Below, in pieces: positions 1 to 9,614 of a stretch of DNA of 50,598 nucleotides. The DNA comes from an uncultured Nitrosomonas sp. (GTDB lineage Bacteria; Pseudomonadota; Gammaproteobacteria; Burkholderiales; Nitrosomonadaceae). The position numbers and the translations under genes are program-made. Positions within the stretch are counted from its first letter, which is position 1; every line of letters starts with the position of its first letter. The notes under the pieces are model-generated. The model saw nothing but the letters and a program-made list of their open reading frames with translations, was not told where the DNA came from and searched no databases. Location of the stretch: the NCBI GenBank assembly GCA_902826115.1, contig CADEDO010000016.1, positions 1 through 50,598 on the forward strand, read 5' to 3'.

Positions 1-55
1 AAGCGTGTGTACGGCTCAAACCGTACCGCGGGTTCGAATCCCGCCTTCTCCGCCA
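1..55 (+). tRNA. tRNA-Ser, 3' part only (window edge)
   Basis: The window opens inside a tRNA gene. Visible are a long variable arm with a short stem (GTACGG/CCGTAC around positions 9-24), a T arm with the GGTTCGAATCC core, the 3' acceptor strand TCTCCG and an encoded CCA at 53-55. A long class II variable arm plus this acceptor strand fits tRNA-Ser better than Leu or Tyr. The anticodon lies outside the window, so the isoacceptor cannot be named. The adjacent integrase remnant points at this 3' end, which suggests it served as an integration site. Confidence 0.85.
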
Positions 56-78
56 TTATTTAATATAAAATCAATGGC

Positions 79-824
79 CTATTTATCAATGTTGCCCAAA
101 TGTTGCCCGTACATTTCGGCTGCCTTTGCCTCATGTTGCTCATTATTGTTAATCCAGCGAGCATATGTTTTAGCTGTAATTAACACATTAGAATGACCCA
201 TTTGCGCAGATACCCAAGCTATATTCTCACCAGCCGACAACATCATTGATGCAAATGTGTGACGTGTTTGATACGGGTTTCTGTAACACACTCTTTTTTC
301 AATAATGGAATCCAGAATCCTTTCCTGATTTGTTGATCGCCAATCCATTGTTTGCTAGTGTGCAGATTTAAGAACACTTTCACGCCTTGTAATAGGGTAT
401 GCAGCTTTTGATTGATCAGCGCAGCCTCTACATGTGGAAGCATGTCTATTTCCCGATTGCTTGATTTTGTTTTTGTAGATTCGTCGTTCTTGGCAGCGTA
501 AGTATGCGCCTTGTTAATCTTTATTTTCTTCCGTTTCCAGTCAATATCTGTCCATTCTAAGGCAATTAGCTCTGAAGTCCTCATCCCAGTCCAAAAAAAC
601 ACAATGCACTGGTTTTTTATTGATCCTGCAGCAGCTTTGATTATTGCCGCTTGTTCTTCTGTATTAAACGGGTCAACGTATGTCTTTTCTTTTGGCGGTT
701 CATTGCGCTTGTACGTCCATCCAAACAACGGATTAACCGGTATCAGGTCATCATGTTGAGCATCTTGCAGGGCGGCGCGCAGTGGACTCAAGATGTTAAT
801 AATCCTCTTATTCGAACAATCCAT
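79..824 (-). pseudogene. Tyrosine recombinase/phage integrase, truncated and frameshifted
   Basis: This is the remnant of a tyrosine-family integrase that would have recombined an element into the tRNA-Ser next to it. The 5' part (824 down to about 295) reads the end of the core-binding domain (motif [12 protein letters not shown]) and the first catalytic arginine region (FWTGMRTSELIAL). The 3' part, in another frame, reads the rest of the catalytic domain (YQTRHTFASMMLSAGE, then GHSNVLITAKTY with the nucleophilic tyrosine) and ends at 79. The two frames connect at a run of six T at 294-299, so a one-base indel there explains the break. The N-terminal arm-binding domain is missing: upstream of the first Met the frame meets a stop at once, and the sequence becomes an unrelated aldehyde dehydrogenase fragment. 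The gene is therefore dead by truncation as well as by frameshift. Confidence 0.85.
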
Positions 825-828
825 ACCT

Positions 829-972
829 TATAACCTCTTCGGTGGTGAGAAGAACTCAGGAGTCGGTCGTTTCAATGGCGTCTGGGCCGTCGCAGCATTC
901 ACGACCGATCAATGGATAAGCGTTCAGCATACCCCGCGTCGTTACCCTTTCAATGCGCAAAACATTGGGTAA
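829..972 (+). pseudogene. Aldehyde dehydrogenase C-terminal fragment
   Basis: The frame from about 829 to the TAA at 970-972 reads the last ~45 residues of an aldehyde dehydrogenase. It shows the family signature [15 protein letters not shown] followed by [19 protein letters not shown]. Nothing of the catalytic Cys/Glu part is present, and sequence homology stops where the integrase fragment on the other strand begins (about 822-831). The piece is thus a remnant left at a recombination or deletion junction and not a functional gene. It is too short to have been called as an open frame. The assignment rests on the C-terminal motif alone. Confidence 0.7.
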
Positions 973-1039
973 TTTAATTTAAAATTATGTAAATATAAAA
1001 ACAACTATTTTATGATTTCTTGCCATTCGCTTTTCAGAT

Positions 1040-3415
1040 CTAAAAATTCTCATAGCGATTGATATCAAAAATACCTGCTACATGAGGCTCACGTTCTTTT
1101 TGCCAGTCTGTAATGTCATGCAGGATTTCCCAGAACTGCGGATGCGTGCGCCGCACTCCCCATGTGCTCACAATATGTTCGAAGTGTTCCTCCTTTTTGG
1201 CTATGCCTAGCAGCGATACAAATTCTTCAATATCCGAGGCGGGCACATCAAAAATGAAATTCGGATAGCTGCCGGTAATGCCGGGATATACTGTCAGACG
1301 ATCTTTTTCAGGCTGGTACCGCAATTCCTCACCCAATATAAATGCAACGTTGGTGTGCGCACGATCCCGCAACAATGTATAGACGGTACGCTTATCCTGA
1401 TCATGCTTGACTCGCACGAATGTCACTTCCGGCAGCCAATTAATACCAGCCAGATCGGCCGCCGGTCGGGCTGCGATGGCAGACAATGCTTGATCTGCTT
1501 TTTGTATCCAAAGCGGCTGATCTGAACGGACACAGCTCATCGCTTGACAACGATTGATTGGATCGTTTGCCATTGCATTAATGGATTCAAAGCGTTGGAG
1601 GATCCGCAAAGCAAGTTCCTGTTTCGGATCATCAGTGGTAAAGTTCTCCGCCGAAGGCGATACATCGTCGATCTTTTCGTAAAAAATGCCGAATTTCAGT
1701 TTGCCTGAATGTTGATACCAATCGTGCAGAATATCCGTGCGTTGACCATCAGGTATCATGCGCAAGAAGTTATGTTCCGAGCTATTGCGTATCAAGTCGA
1801 AGTATAGTCTGGTCAAAAGTTGATGGGCAACATTGCCAAACACATTGTAATTCACCACCAGTATGTAGTATGTACGCTCAAGTAATGGATAATCCATGAG
1901 CCATAGCGTCTGAGGAATATCTCCGATCAATCCCCTGGCAACCGAAGCGCTATCGTAATGGCGGGCGATAGTCAGCAAGGCATCTTTATTCCGGTTATCG
2001 CCATCCCATAGATGATCCAGCGATGCGCCGCCGGGGTATTGCAATACATACTGACTGCGGCGTTGCGCCAGGTAATCGTTATGATGACTGAGATATCGAA
2101 GCCACTCCTCGCCCATCGCCAGCGGATCGTCGTTTTGCCCGGGCATCTCCAGTAACGGAACAGCTTGACGTTGATAAGCATTATTCGTAATAAAAGGATC
2201 AGATTCCGGATTCTGAAATAAAACCCAGAAACGATCGCGTATCACATCGGTGGCGATCTGACCACGGCATACCGGCCCATGGATGACATTACGCACATAG
2301 TATTCTGCATCATCCAGCATGAACCGGTAACGAGCGTAAGCCGGAATGGCCGCAAACGTTGCGAACGGATTCACTCGTTCCGCATAACTGTACCCGGGCA
2401 AATCGCTCACCGGCCATTCATGAGTGAAAAATAACTCATTGATACGACGTTGCTTTGCATGGTTGAGCGGGTAAGGCATACGCCGTTTGTGCAGGATATT
2501 GCCGACTATCGGGCGTATGCGGTAGAAAAACGGCTGTTCGGGGTCCTCATTGGGAAATACAGTGGAAATCGGTATGACATCCCTGCCGGGCGGTGTTGAT
2601 GAGCGTATTAACTCAAAAAAACGCAATTTACCATCCAGATCCGGAAAATACAGCGTTGCCATAAATAGGTGTTCATACAGCCAGCGTGCCACCAGTTTGC
2701 TGCGATTATCATCGCGATTGAAAAACGATTCCCATTGCTGAAGCGATTCTTTCTCACCACCGGTAAGCGTAACCGATTCATCGGTAATTACCGCGCCTTG
2801 TTTGACCCATCCGGCCAATAGTGCATATTCCTGATCGCTCAGTCCGGTAACCGCAAACGGCATGCCGCCGTATGGATAATCACGTACATAATCTGAGAAT
2901 TTCCCACCGGAGACACATTGGTTTTTCCGGGTAATACCCAAATCAATCGAATCCGGTATTTTGCTGTTCGGCGGGAATGGATACTGTTTCGCCAGCGATA
3001 TCATCCCTGCGATCAGAGGTTCAGACTGTGCATCGTCGGATTGCAGAACAGAATGAAAACCGCGCTCACGCCATCCCGAAACAGTCAACTCGTCAATACC
3101 CAACCGGGTGGGCGGCATGGCCTCAGTCCGCGCACCAACATAAATTGACTCACGAAAGGCACCGCGCAACAACCCTTCGACATTCTCCAGCTTTAGCTGG
3201 CACGGTGCATCAAAACAACTGTGGCATGACAGGCACTTTGTTTCGATGATTGGCCGAATTTCTTGGGTATAAGAAACCGGACGCTCAATCGGTGCTGGCA
3301 GTATTGCAGGGATAGGAATCTGGTTTTTGCCAGAAATTGCATCTTGATAGTTTTGACAAGCAGACAATACAAAAAGCAAAGCTATGAAAGAGATAGATGA
3401 AAAAACTGCCCGCAT
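1040..3415 (-). CDS. cti: Fatty acid cis/trans isomerase (Cti), lipoprotein
   Basis: The 791-aa product matches the Cti family, a periplasmic haem enzyme that converts cis-unsaturated fatty acids in membrane phospholipids to the trans form, so that the membrane stiffens quickly under solvent or heat stress. The N-terminus is a lipoprotein signal with lipobox LSAC (Cys20). A c-type haem motif CLSCH lies at residues 61-65 within a Cys-rich stretch (further Cys at 67 and 72), as expected for Cti. The length agrees with the family (about 750-790 aa). The gene stands alone, divergent from the next gene across a 287-base gap in which I see no clear promoter or operator. Known Cti proteins are periplasmic; anchoring by a lipid is predicted only from the lipobox. 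Confidence 0.88.
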   Translation of the reverse strand: MRAVFSSISFIALLFVLSACQNYQDAISGKNQIPIPAILPAPIERPVSYTQEIRPIIETKCLSCHSCFDAPCQLKLENVEGLLRGAFRESIYVGARTEAMPPTRLGIDELTVSGWRERGFHSVLQSDDAQSEPLIAGMISLAKQYPFPPNSKIPDSIDLGITRKNQCVSGGKFSDYVRDYPYGGMPFAVTGLSDQEYALLAGWVKQGAVITDESVTLTGGEKESLQQWESFFNRDDNRSKLVARWLYEHLFMATLYFPDLDGKLRFFELIRSSTPPGRDVIPISTVFPNEDPEQPFFYRIRPIVGNILHKRRMPYPLNHAKQRRINELFFTHEWPVSDLPGYSYAERVNPFATFAAIPAYARYRFMLDDAEYYVRNVIHGPVCRGQIATDVIRDRFWVLFQNPESDPFITNNAYQRQAVPLLEMPGQNDDPLAMGEEWLRYLSHHNDYLAQRRSQYVLQYPGGASLDHLWDGDNRNKDALLTIARHYDSASVARGLIGDIPQTLWLMDYPLLERTYYILVVNYNVFGNVAHQLLTRLYFDLIRNSSEHNFLRMIPDGQRTDILHDWYQHSGKLKFGIFYEKIDDVSPSAENFTTDDPKQELALRILQRFESINAMANDPINRCQAMSCVRSDQPLWIQKADQALSAIAARPAADLAGINWLPEVTFVRVKHDQDKRTVYTLLRDRAHTNVAFILGEELRYQPEKDRLTVYPGITGSYPNFIFDVPASDIEEFVSLLGIAKKEEHFEHIVSTWGVRRTHPQFWEILHDITDWQKEREPHVAGIFDINRYENF

Positions 3416-3702
3416 GAATAAAAACCATCGCTTGAATAAATTGAAAAGACTCTACCAGATAACGAATTGCTTCGCAGTGTAATATATAGCATATTAGCTG
3501 TAGGGTTCTCGAAAGCTTATTAGTTATTTTATGCAGTCAATCTATTCACCAGCTCAAAGATATGTTCAGATTCCATCATTCCAGGCAGTGGATGATGGGT
3601 AATTATCCTTAGATTGAATCGCCTCTTTGTTTGTACCCATCTCAACTGGATCTGTTACGACTTTTAACAATACTCAGCTAATCAACGTCAGCCCTTAAAT
3701 CA

Positions 3703-5568
3703 ATGAACTCCCTTTTTGATCACACCCCCCAAATGGATGGTAATCGACCAGAAAATAATCGCTATGCAGCACTATGGTATCGATACTTTTATTCAGGTTC
3801 GCTAGCACATCCCTTACCCTTACTGGCATGTTTATTGGCATGGTTCAGTATCTCGGTAGCGATAGCTGAAGATTTTTCGTGCAATGAAACTGGAAAAACG
3901 CATATCTGGATTTCACCGTTGCATCCAAAGCCTCATGAACAGATCAAAATCATGGCGGTGTCAACCGATGGTCCCCTATCAGAACTGACTTTCATCAACA
4001 GCCAGGGACGCTTCTCAGCTTTGCAAGCCCGTCGCCGTGGAGGGCCGCCTTGGAGTCTGATGGCTACCTGGGAAGGATTTAGCGCCGGAGAGTATCGACT
4101 CGAGGCGAAGCGCGAAAGCAAATTGATCGCCTGCCAATTACTCACCATTGGCAACGCAAACGAAAAAAATAAACCCAAATCATGGAATCTTGCCACCGAA
4201 GCCTTTTATTCCGCCTGGATTGAAGAATTATTTGGCGCACCATCCGAAGAAACACTCAGTTTTTCTTCTTTGGAACCCGTCCTGCGCAATTCTGAGCGCA
4301 ATTTTCTGCACAATCACTTGGGACGTAACGAAGATGATCATTTACCCTTAACTCCGGATTGTGCCGATCTGCCTTATACTTTGCGCGCTTATTTCGCTTG
4401 GAAGATCGGCTTGCCGATCGCCTATCGCGCCTGTGGGCGAGGATCGGCCAACACCCCACCGCGGTGCGGCTCCCCTTCCATCCTGGCAGAATTTACCCAA
4501 GGCACTATTGCACAAGCCAATTTCAAGAAATTCAGCAGGCAACTGGTAAATACCGTTCATTCAGGTTCGGCGCGCACTGGTTTAGAGGATGAATCCACAG
4601 ATCTGTACCCTATCCCGCTCAGTCGAGAGACACTATGGCCAGGAACAGTTTTTGCCGACCCCTACGGTCATGTTTTGGTTTTGGCTGAATGGTTGCCGCA
4701 GACAAATGATCGCCCTGGCCTATTGCTGGCTGTCGATGCCCAACCGGACAATTCAGTTGCTCGCAAGCGAGTTTGGGAAGGTACGATGCTGTTTGCTAAC
4801 AACGGCAATGCAGGATCTGGTTTCAAAGCTTTTCGTCCGGTGATCCGCTTGGATTCAGGCAAATGGCGCACACTCTCCAACGACGAGTTGCTTGATCACG
4901 CTGATTTTATTTCTTTTTCGTTGGAGCAAGCCCAGCTCACTCCCGATGATTTTTATGCCAAGCTCACTCAACTCATCAATCCCAAAGGTCTTGATCCCAA
5001 GCAAGCTTACGAAGCCATGCTGACTGCACTGTTGGAACAAATCGAAACACGCATCACCTCGATAAACAATGGCGAAGCCTATTTTCGCAAAAATCCGCGT
5101 AGCGTTATCACGATGCCAAACGGTGCAGCGATTTTTCAAACCGTTGGCCCTTGGGAAGACTATTCCACGCCTTCGCGCGACATGCGACTCATCATCGCCA
5201 TCAATGTGCTCAATGATTTACCGGAAAAAATCGTGCGTCACCCCGAGTTGTTTGTGATGAATGATCAACATCCTGTAGCAACTAAAGCTGAGATCGAGCA
5301 GCATCACGCCAAGCGTATCCACGAGCATAGTATTCGCTATACACGTTCGGATGGTAGCGTATGGGAGCTTTCATTGGCCGAAGTGCTGGCACGAAAATCC
5401 GCCTATGAAATTGCCTACAATCCGAACGATTGCGTGGAAATTCGTTGGGGTGCCAAACCGGACAGCGATGAATTGTCCACCTGTCTCCGCCAAGCTCCGA
5501 CGGAACAACGCGCAAAAATGGAGCGATATCGAATCTGGTTTCGTGAAGCTCGCAGACCGACGCCATAA
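3703..5568 (+). CDS. Unrecognised exported protein with a candidate Cys/His pair
   Basis: I do not recognise this 621-aa family with certainty. A hydrophobic segment (about residues 38-55, ending SISVAIAEDF) looks like a signal peptide or anchor after an unusually long N-terminal region, so the true start could lie downstream of 3703. Residues 60-155 resemble a beta-rich Ig-like domain. The motif PDCADLPYTLRAYFAWK (Cys220) and a later ADPYGHVLVLAEW (His323) have the spacing and context of a papain/NlpC-like cysteine peptidase, with Cys before a helix and His on a beta strand. The remaining ~250 residues have no motif I can name. The neighbours (cti and a lytic transglycosylase) fit an envelope role, but that is weak context. 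Peptidase activity is inference from the motif pair only. Confidence 0.6.
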   Translation: MNSLFDHTPQMDGNRPENNRYAALWYRYFYSGSLAHPLPLLACLLAWFSISVAIAEDFSCNETGKTHIWISPLHPKPHEQIKIMAVSTDGPLSELTFINSQGRFSALQARRRGGPPWSLMATWEGFSAGEYRLEAKRESKLIACQLLTIGNANEKNKPKSWNLATEAFYSAWIEELFGAPSEETLSFSSLEPVLRNSERNFLHNHLGRNEDDHLPLTPDCADLPYTLRAYFAWKIGLPIAYRACGRGSANTPPRCGSPSILAEFTQGTIAQANFKKFSRQLVNTVHSGSARTGLEDESTDLYPIPLSRETLWPGTVFADPYGHVLVLAEWLPQTNDRPGLLLAVDAQPDNSVARKRVWEGTMLFANNGNAGSGFKAFRPVIRLDSGKWRTLSNDELLDHADFISFSLEQAQLTPDDFYAKLTQLINPKGLDPKQAYEAMLTALLEQIETRITSINNGEAYFRKNPRSVITMPNGAAIFQTVGPWEDYSTPSRDMRLIIAINVLNDLPEKIVRHPELFVMNDQHPVATKAEIEQHHAKRIHEHSIRYTRSDGSVWELSLAEVLARKSAYEIAYNPNDCVEIRWGAKPDSDELSTCLRQAPTEQRAKMERYRIWFREARRPTP

Positions 5569-5900
5569 CAATCTTTCCAGACTCATGGGATCAGCAAAAA
5601 TGCCGCTTTGGCACTAGTGGCTTGTTTGACACCGCATCCGACTTCCAGTACATTGCGGCTTGCAAAACGAGCCCTCCAGTAATGAAAAACCGAAGTCTGT
5701 CATTAAAAGTAAAAGCCATTCCCTGTCATGTACATAGCTGATTTGTTTAGCGATCATTTTTTCTGCGATAAACATCATCATTGCTAATCCAATGATGCAA
5801 ATACTTTCATTTCACTGATCATTACTCTGAATTTAGCAGCCGTCGCTTGCGGATCCATTAAACTCCATTGACTGATTAATCTGCATAGATCCTTATTCCA
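5569..5900. other. Intergenic region, nothing recognised
   Basis: This 332-base gap between the exported protein and the lytic transglycosylase is AT-rich. A weak short hairpin (TGCC-GCTTT-GGCA near 5600) has no T-run. I see no tRNA, convincing promoter, repeat or gene remnant. Confidence 0.5.
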
Positions 5901-7007
5901 ATGGAAAAAAATATTCTCCCCAACGACTCAGAATCCATCATTGCAAAACCGAAGCGGCGACGAAAGCGGGTTCCGGCGGCACGATCCAGCAACACTCCCC
6001 CTCGAAAGCGAGTTAAAAGAAATCAAGCGGGGAATATCACCAAGAAATTAGTGCTGGCAGGGTTGGAGGTTTTTGGGTTAAGCATTACCGCAGTTTCAGC
6101 CATTATTGTATTACTCGGTCATTCTGCCAGCCGGTTTGCCGGCACCAGTTTCTTCAACAATTTGCTTCCGTTCGCAGTCGGTGTATTAGCATTGATACTG
6201 GCCGCTTCTGTTTTCCTCATTGGCTGGTGGAAGCTGAGAAGAGGGTTGCAAGCCCACTCTGAATTATGGACGCCGGTGCTATCGCTTGCGCTGGCTTTGT
6301 CGATTGCCTGGTTCGGCGCTCAAGATCAATTCACGCTCGCTTATAGCAATTTCCGCACACTGGTGGGAGGCAAGGAAGAGGCAGGTCGAATGACCATTGC
6401 ACACCAGGTGTATGCCGCTTATCGCAGACATAATACCAATCAACTGCAAAAAATGGTTGATCGCGCTCAGGGTTACCAGCAAGCGATTGAAGATGCAGCC
6501 CGAGCTTTCGATGTCGATGTTCATTTATTACAAGGGATTGCAGCGACAGAATCGTCTTTCATACCGAGAGACAGCCATGACGGCGGACGCGGTTTATTCC
6601 AAATCACTCGAGTCCCTCAGGCAGTCATTGCTCAGGCAAACAAACGTCTGAAAACTGAGAAAATATCCTTGGACAATCCTAGGCATAACGCTTATGTCGC
6701 GGCAGCCACCTTTAAACATTATCTGGCAGAAATGAAAGGCGACCTGTTTCTAGGTTTATTAGCCTACAACATCGGTCCGGCTAACGGTGGTTTGCGTTTT
6801 ATCATGCAGCAATACGGCGCATCCGATTTCACCACCATACAACCTTATTTGCAAACGCTGCCGCGCGATTATCCCATTCGCGTATTATCTTATTCACTGG
6901 CGTTCCGCCTATGGCAGAAAGAAGGCAAGCTACTCGCCTACGAAGAAGGCAATAATGCCATGCGCATACAGCGCATCGGTATTCCTGGATTACATACCGA
7001 TTTATAG
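5901..7007 (+). CDS. Membrane-anchored lytic transglycosylase (SLT domain)
   Basis: The 368-aa protein has a very basic N-terminal tail (residues 15-50, many Arg/Lys), then three hydrophobic segments (about 55-75, 90-110 and 120-135), then a soluble SLT/GEWL-type domain from about residue 190. The catalytic glutamate is Glu217 in the motif ATESSF, followed by GGRGLFQIT and later AYNIGPANGG, which are the standard motifs of soluble lytic transglycosylases. The enzyme would cleave the glycan strands of peptidoglycan on the periplasmic side. Multiple membrane segments ahead of the SLT domain are not the common MltE/Slt layout, so the subfamily is uncertain. It seems to be transcribed alone. Confidence 0.82.
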   Translation: MEKNILPNDSESIIAKPKRRRKRVPAARSSNTPPRKRVKRNQAGNITKKLVLAGLEVFGLSITAVSAIIVLLGHSASRFAGTSFFNNLLPFAVGVLALILAASVFLIGWWKLRRGLQAHSELWTPVLSLALALSIAWFGAQDQFTLAYSNFRTLVGGKEEAGRMTIAHQVYAAYRRHNTNQLQKMVDRAQGYQQAIEDAARAFDVDVHLLQGIAATESSFIPRDSHDGGRGLFQITRVPQAVIAQANKRLKTEKISLDNPRHNAYVAAATFKHYLAEMKGDLFLGLLAYNIGPANGGLRFIMQQYGASDFTTIQPYLQTLPRDYPIRVLSYSLAFRLWQKEGKLLAYEEGNNAMRIQRIGIPGLHTDL

Positions 7008-7448
7008 CTGCCTTGGCGGATGGACACGACCAGAGAAAACACAACCTCAATCAAGCCATATTAGGCCGATTTGAAGAACAAGTGTAGGAGGTGTTAGCCC
7101 GAATCAACCACGGATCCAGAAAAGCACTGGAATTTAGAACCCTCCATAAAAGGTATTCTTCAGGGGTGGAAATACGTTACACCAAGCAAGCATTGGTTGT
7201 TGCACTTCGAATTTGAAATCTGCCTCCGATAAGCTTGCTTATGCTCGTCACCTTACAGACATAGCCATGCCTAAGAGAGATATATTTTTTTAGCGTATAG
7301 TGGATACCATGTTACCGTACACCACTAAGTGTTAATCCACGCTCAGCAATGCGGTCAAACGATAGTAGGTACATGATAGTATTTGAGAAAATACATTTCT
7401 TAACAATTCTCTGCATTCATCTTCTATTCTAATACACGAGATCTGAAC
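7008..7448. other. Intergenic region with a decayed reading frame in its first half
   Basis: The 441-base gap precedes the sensor kinase. Its first half holds the putative gene remnant described separately (7028-7216). The second half contains a short self-complementary stretch (ATAAGC-TT-GCTTAT near 7230) and AT-rich DNA that may include the kinase promoter, but no clear -35/-10 pair. Confidence 0.4.
7028..7216 (+). pseudogene. Possible remnant of an unidentified gene (one internal stop)
   Basis: One plus-strand frame reads about 62 codons with protein-like composition, broken by a single TAG at 7085-7087 and ended by TGA at 7214-7216. Segments such as HNLNQAILGRFEEQ and ARINHGSRKALEFRTLHKRY resemble a real, charged alpha-helical protein, perhaps a transposase tail. 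I cannot name the family. It may be coincidence, so this is a low-confidence call. Confidence 0.25.
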
Positions 7449-9614
7449 GTGTGCAGTTATAGGTATTTTATACGGAGACTGACTTTGTTTGAAACAGGAA
7501 TCAATACAATCGTCATTGATGGTGAAGCGAAGGCAGACGGCGCTACTGAAATGCGGCGTCAAGAGACTTTGCTTAGAACAAGAGCGTTGCAAAACGCCAT
7601 TTTCAATAGCGCCAATTTTTCAAGCATCGCGACTGACGCCAAAGGTGTAATTCAGATTTTTAATGTTGGCGCAGAACGCATGCTGGGTTATACAGCCGCA
7701 GAAGTGGTGGACAAAATCACGTTAGCAGATATTTCTGATCCTAAAGAACTCATTTCACGTGCCAAGGCTTTAAGCATAGAACTCTCCACACCAATCACTC
7801 CAGGCTTTGAAGCACTCGTGTTCAAAGCCTCCCGAGGTATCGAGGATATTTACGAACTTACCTTTATCCGCAAGGATGACAACCGGTTCCCGACAGTGGT
7901 TTCCGTCACGGCACTACGCGATGCCCAGGACATAATTATTGGTTTTCTGCTGATTGGCACTGATAATACGCTACGTAAACAGGCCGAAGCGGAACAGAAG
8001 AAACTCGACCAGCGTTTGCGCGACCAGCAGTTCTACACACGCTCTCTCATCGAATCCAATATTGATGCGCTAATCACCACCGACCCGTCCGGCATGATTT
8101 CGGATGTCAACAAGCAAATGGAAGCACTCACTGGCTGCACGCGAGATGAACTGATCGGTGCACCGTTCAAAAATTACTTTACCGATCCGGAACGAGCTGA
8201 AGCAGGCATCAAACGAGTGCTGGCTGAAAATCGGGTTACCAATTATGAACTAACTGCACACGCCAGAGACGGCAAAGAAACGGTTGTGTCATATAACGCA
8301 ACGACTTTTCACGACCGTGACCGTAAACTGCAAGGTGTGTTCGCTGCAGCGCGCGATATCACGGAACGCAAACTGCTTGATCAAGCTTTGAATGAAACAA
8401 ATATCAAGCTCGAAAGTGCCAAATCTATCGCGGAAAAAGCCAACCTCGCAAAATCAGATTTCTTGTCCAGCATGAGCCATGAGTTACGCTCTCCGCTTAA
8501 TGCAATCCTCGGCTTCGCCCAGTTGATCGAATCAGGTTCACCGCCGCTTACCCCCCGCCAGAAGAGCAATATTGACCAAATTCTCCTGGCTGGCTGGTAT
8601 TTGCTGGATTTGATCAACGAAATCCTCGATCTCGCATTGATCGAATCCGGCAAGCTGTTGTTGTCACTGGAACCCATGTCGCTCAACGAAGTAATGAGCG
8701 ATTGCCAAGCCATGATCGAACCTCAGGCACAAAAAAGCGGCATCCACCTGACGTTTCCTCAGTTCGATTCCCCCTACTTTGTCAAAGCGGACCGGACAAG
8801 AGTAAAACAAATTCTCATCAACCTGCTTTCTAATTCGATCAAATACAACAGGGCAGACGGAACGGTGGTGGTGAACTACAGCGCAAATACTGCAGACCGT
8901 ATCCGCATTAGCATTACTGATACTGGAGAAGGCTTGAGCGTGGAAAATCTCGCACAACTGTTTCAGCCATTCAACCGGCTTGGACGAGAGGCCGGCACAG
9001 AGGAAGGAACGGGAATCGGTCTGGTAGTCAGTAAGCGATTGGTAGAATTAATGGGCGGTGCAATTGGAGCAGAAAGCACTGTCGGGAAAGGCAGTGTGTT
9101 CTGGATCGAATTAATTCTGACGGATGCGCCACAAATAACACTAGATGACGATCAATCCCTAGCTATCGTCCCGGCAAATATTTCAGCTGAAATGCCTTTA
9201 CGCACCTTACTCTATGTCGAGGACAATCCGGCCAATCTGCTGTTAGTAGAAAGCCTGCTCGAACGCCGGCCTGATATCCATTTGCTGAGCGCTCAAGATG
9301 GTCTTCGTGGTATCGAAGTTGCGCGTGCTTCGCTGCCGGATGTGATCCTCATGGACATCAATCTGCCTGGTATTAGCGGGATCCATGCACTGGAAATTCT
9401 GCGCAAAGATCTAACGACAGCCCATATTCCGGTTATCGCGCTAAGTGCCAATGCTATGCCGAGAGACATCGTAAGAGGCTTGGAAGTCGGATTCTTTCGT
9501 TACCTCACAAAACCCATCAAGCTCAACGAATTTCTCGATACCCTAGACGCAGCACTACAATTCTCCGAGACTCAATCAGCCGGCACAAATATGGGAAAAA
9601 AATATGATAGTTAG
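7449..9614 (+). CDS. Hybrid sensor histidine kinase (PAS-PAS-HisKA-HATPase-REC)
   Basis: The product is a cytoplasmic hybrid kinase of up to 721 aa. It has two PAS domains (about residues 50-175 and 195-320, the second ending in DITERK), a short coiled linker, a HisKA domain with the phospho-acceptor His344 in SHELRSPLNA, a HATPase domain with the N box (NLLSNSIKYN) and G boxes (DTGEG, GTGIGL), and a C-terminal receiver with Asp636 in LMDINLPG and the conserved Lys in LTKPI. No membrane segment is seen, so it should sense a soluble or redox signal through PAS. The start at 7449 is a GTG without a clear ribosome site; the first ATG is residue 35 (7551). It overlaps the following REC-PAS gene by 11 bases, so the two are surely co-translated partners. 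Confidence 0.88.
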   Translation: MCSYRYFIRRLTLFETGINTIVIDGEAKADGATEMRRQETLLRTRALQNAIFNSANFSSIATDAKGVIQIFNVGAERMLGYTAAEVVDKITLADISDPKELISRAKALSIELSTPITPGFEALVFKASRGIEDIYELTFIRKDDNRFPTVVSVTALRDAQDIIIGFLLIGTDNTLRKQAEAEQKKLDQRLRDQQFYTRSLIESNIDALITTDPSGMISDVNKQMEALTGCTRDELIGAPFKNYFTDPERAEAGIKRVLAENRVTNYELTAHARDGKETVVSYNATTFHDRDRKLQGVFAAARDITERKLLDQALNETNIKLESAKSIAEKANLAKSDFLSSMSHELRSPLNAILGFAQLIESGSPPLTPRQKSNIDQILLAGWYLLDLINEILDLALIESGKLLLSLEPMSLNEVMSDCQAMIEPQAQKSGIHLTFPQFDSPYFVKADRTRVKQILINLLSNSIKYNRADGTVVVNYSANTADRIRISITDTGEGLSVENLAQLFQPFNRLGREAGTEEGTGIGLVVSKRLVELMGGAIGAESTVGKGSVFWIELILTDAPQITLDDDQSLAIVPANISAEMPLRTLLYVEDNPANLLLVESLLERRPDIHLLSAQDGLRGIEVARASLPDVILMDINLPGISGIHALEILRKDLTTAHIPVIALSANAMPRDIVRGLEVGFFRYLTKPIKLNEFLDTLDAALQFSETQSAGTNMGKKYDS

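Noticed and set aside
5..196. Open frame starting inside the tRNA
   Set aside because: It reads through the tRNA-Ser 3' half and the antisense of the integrase remnant. It is not a gene.
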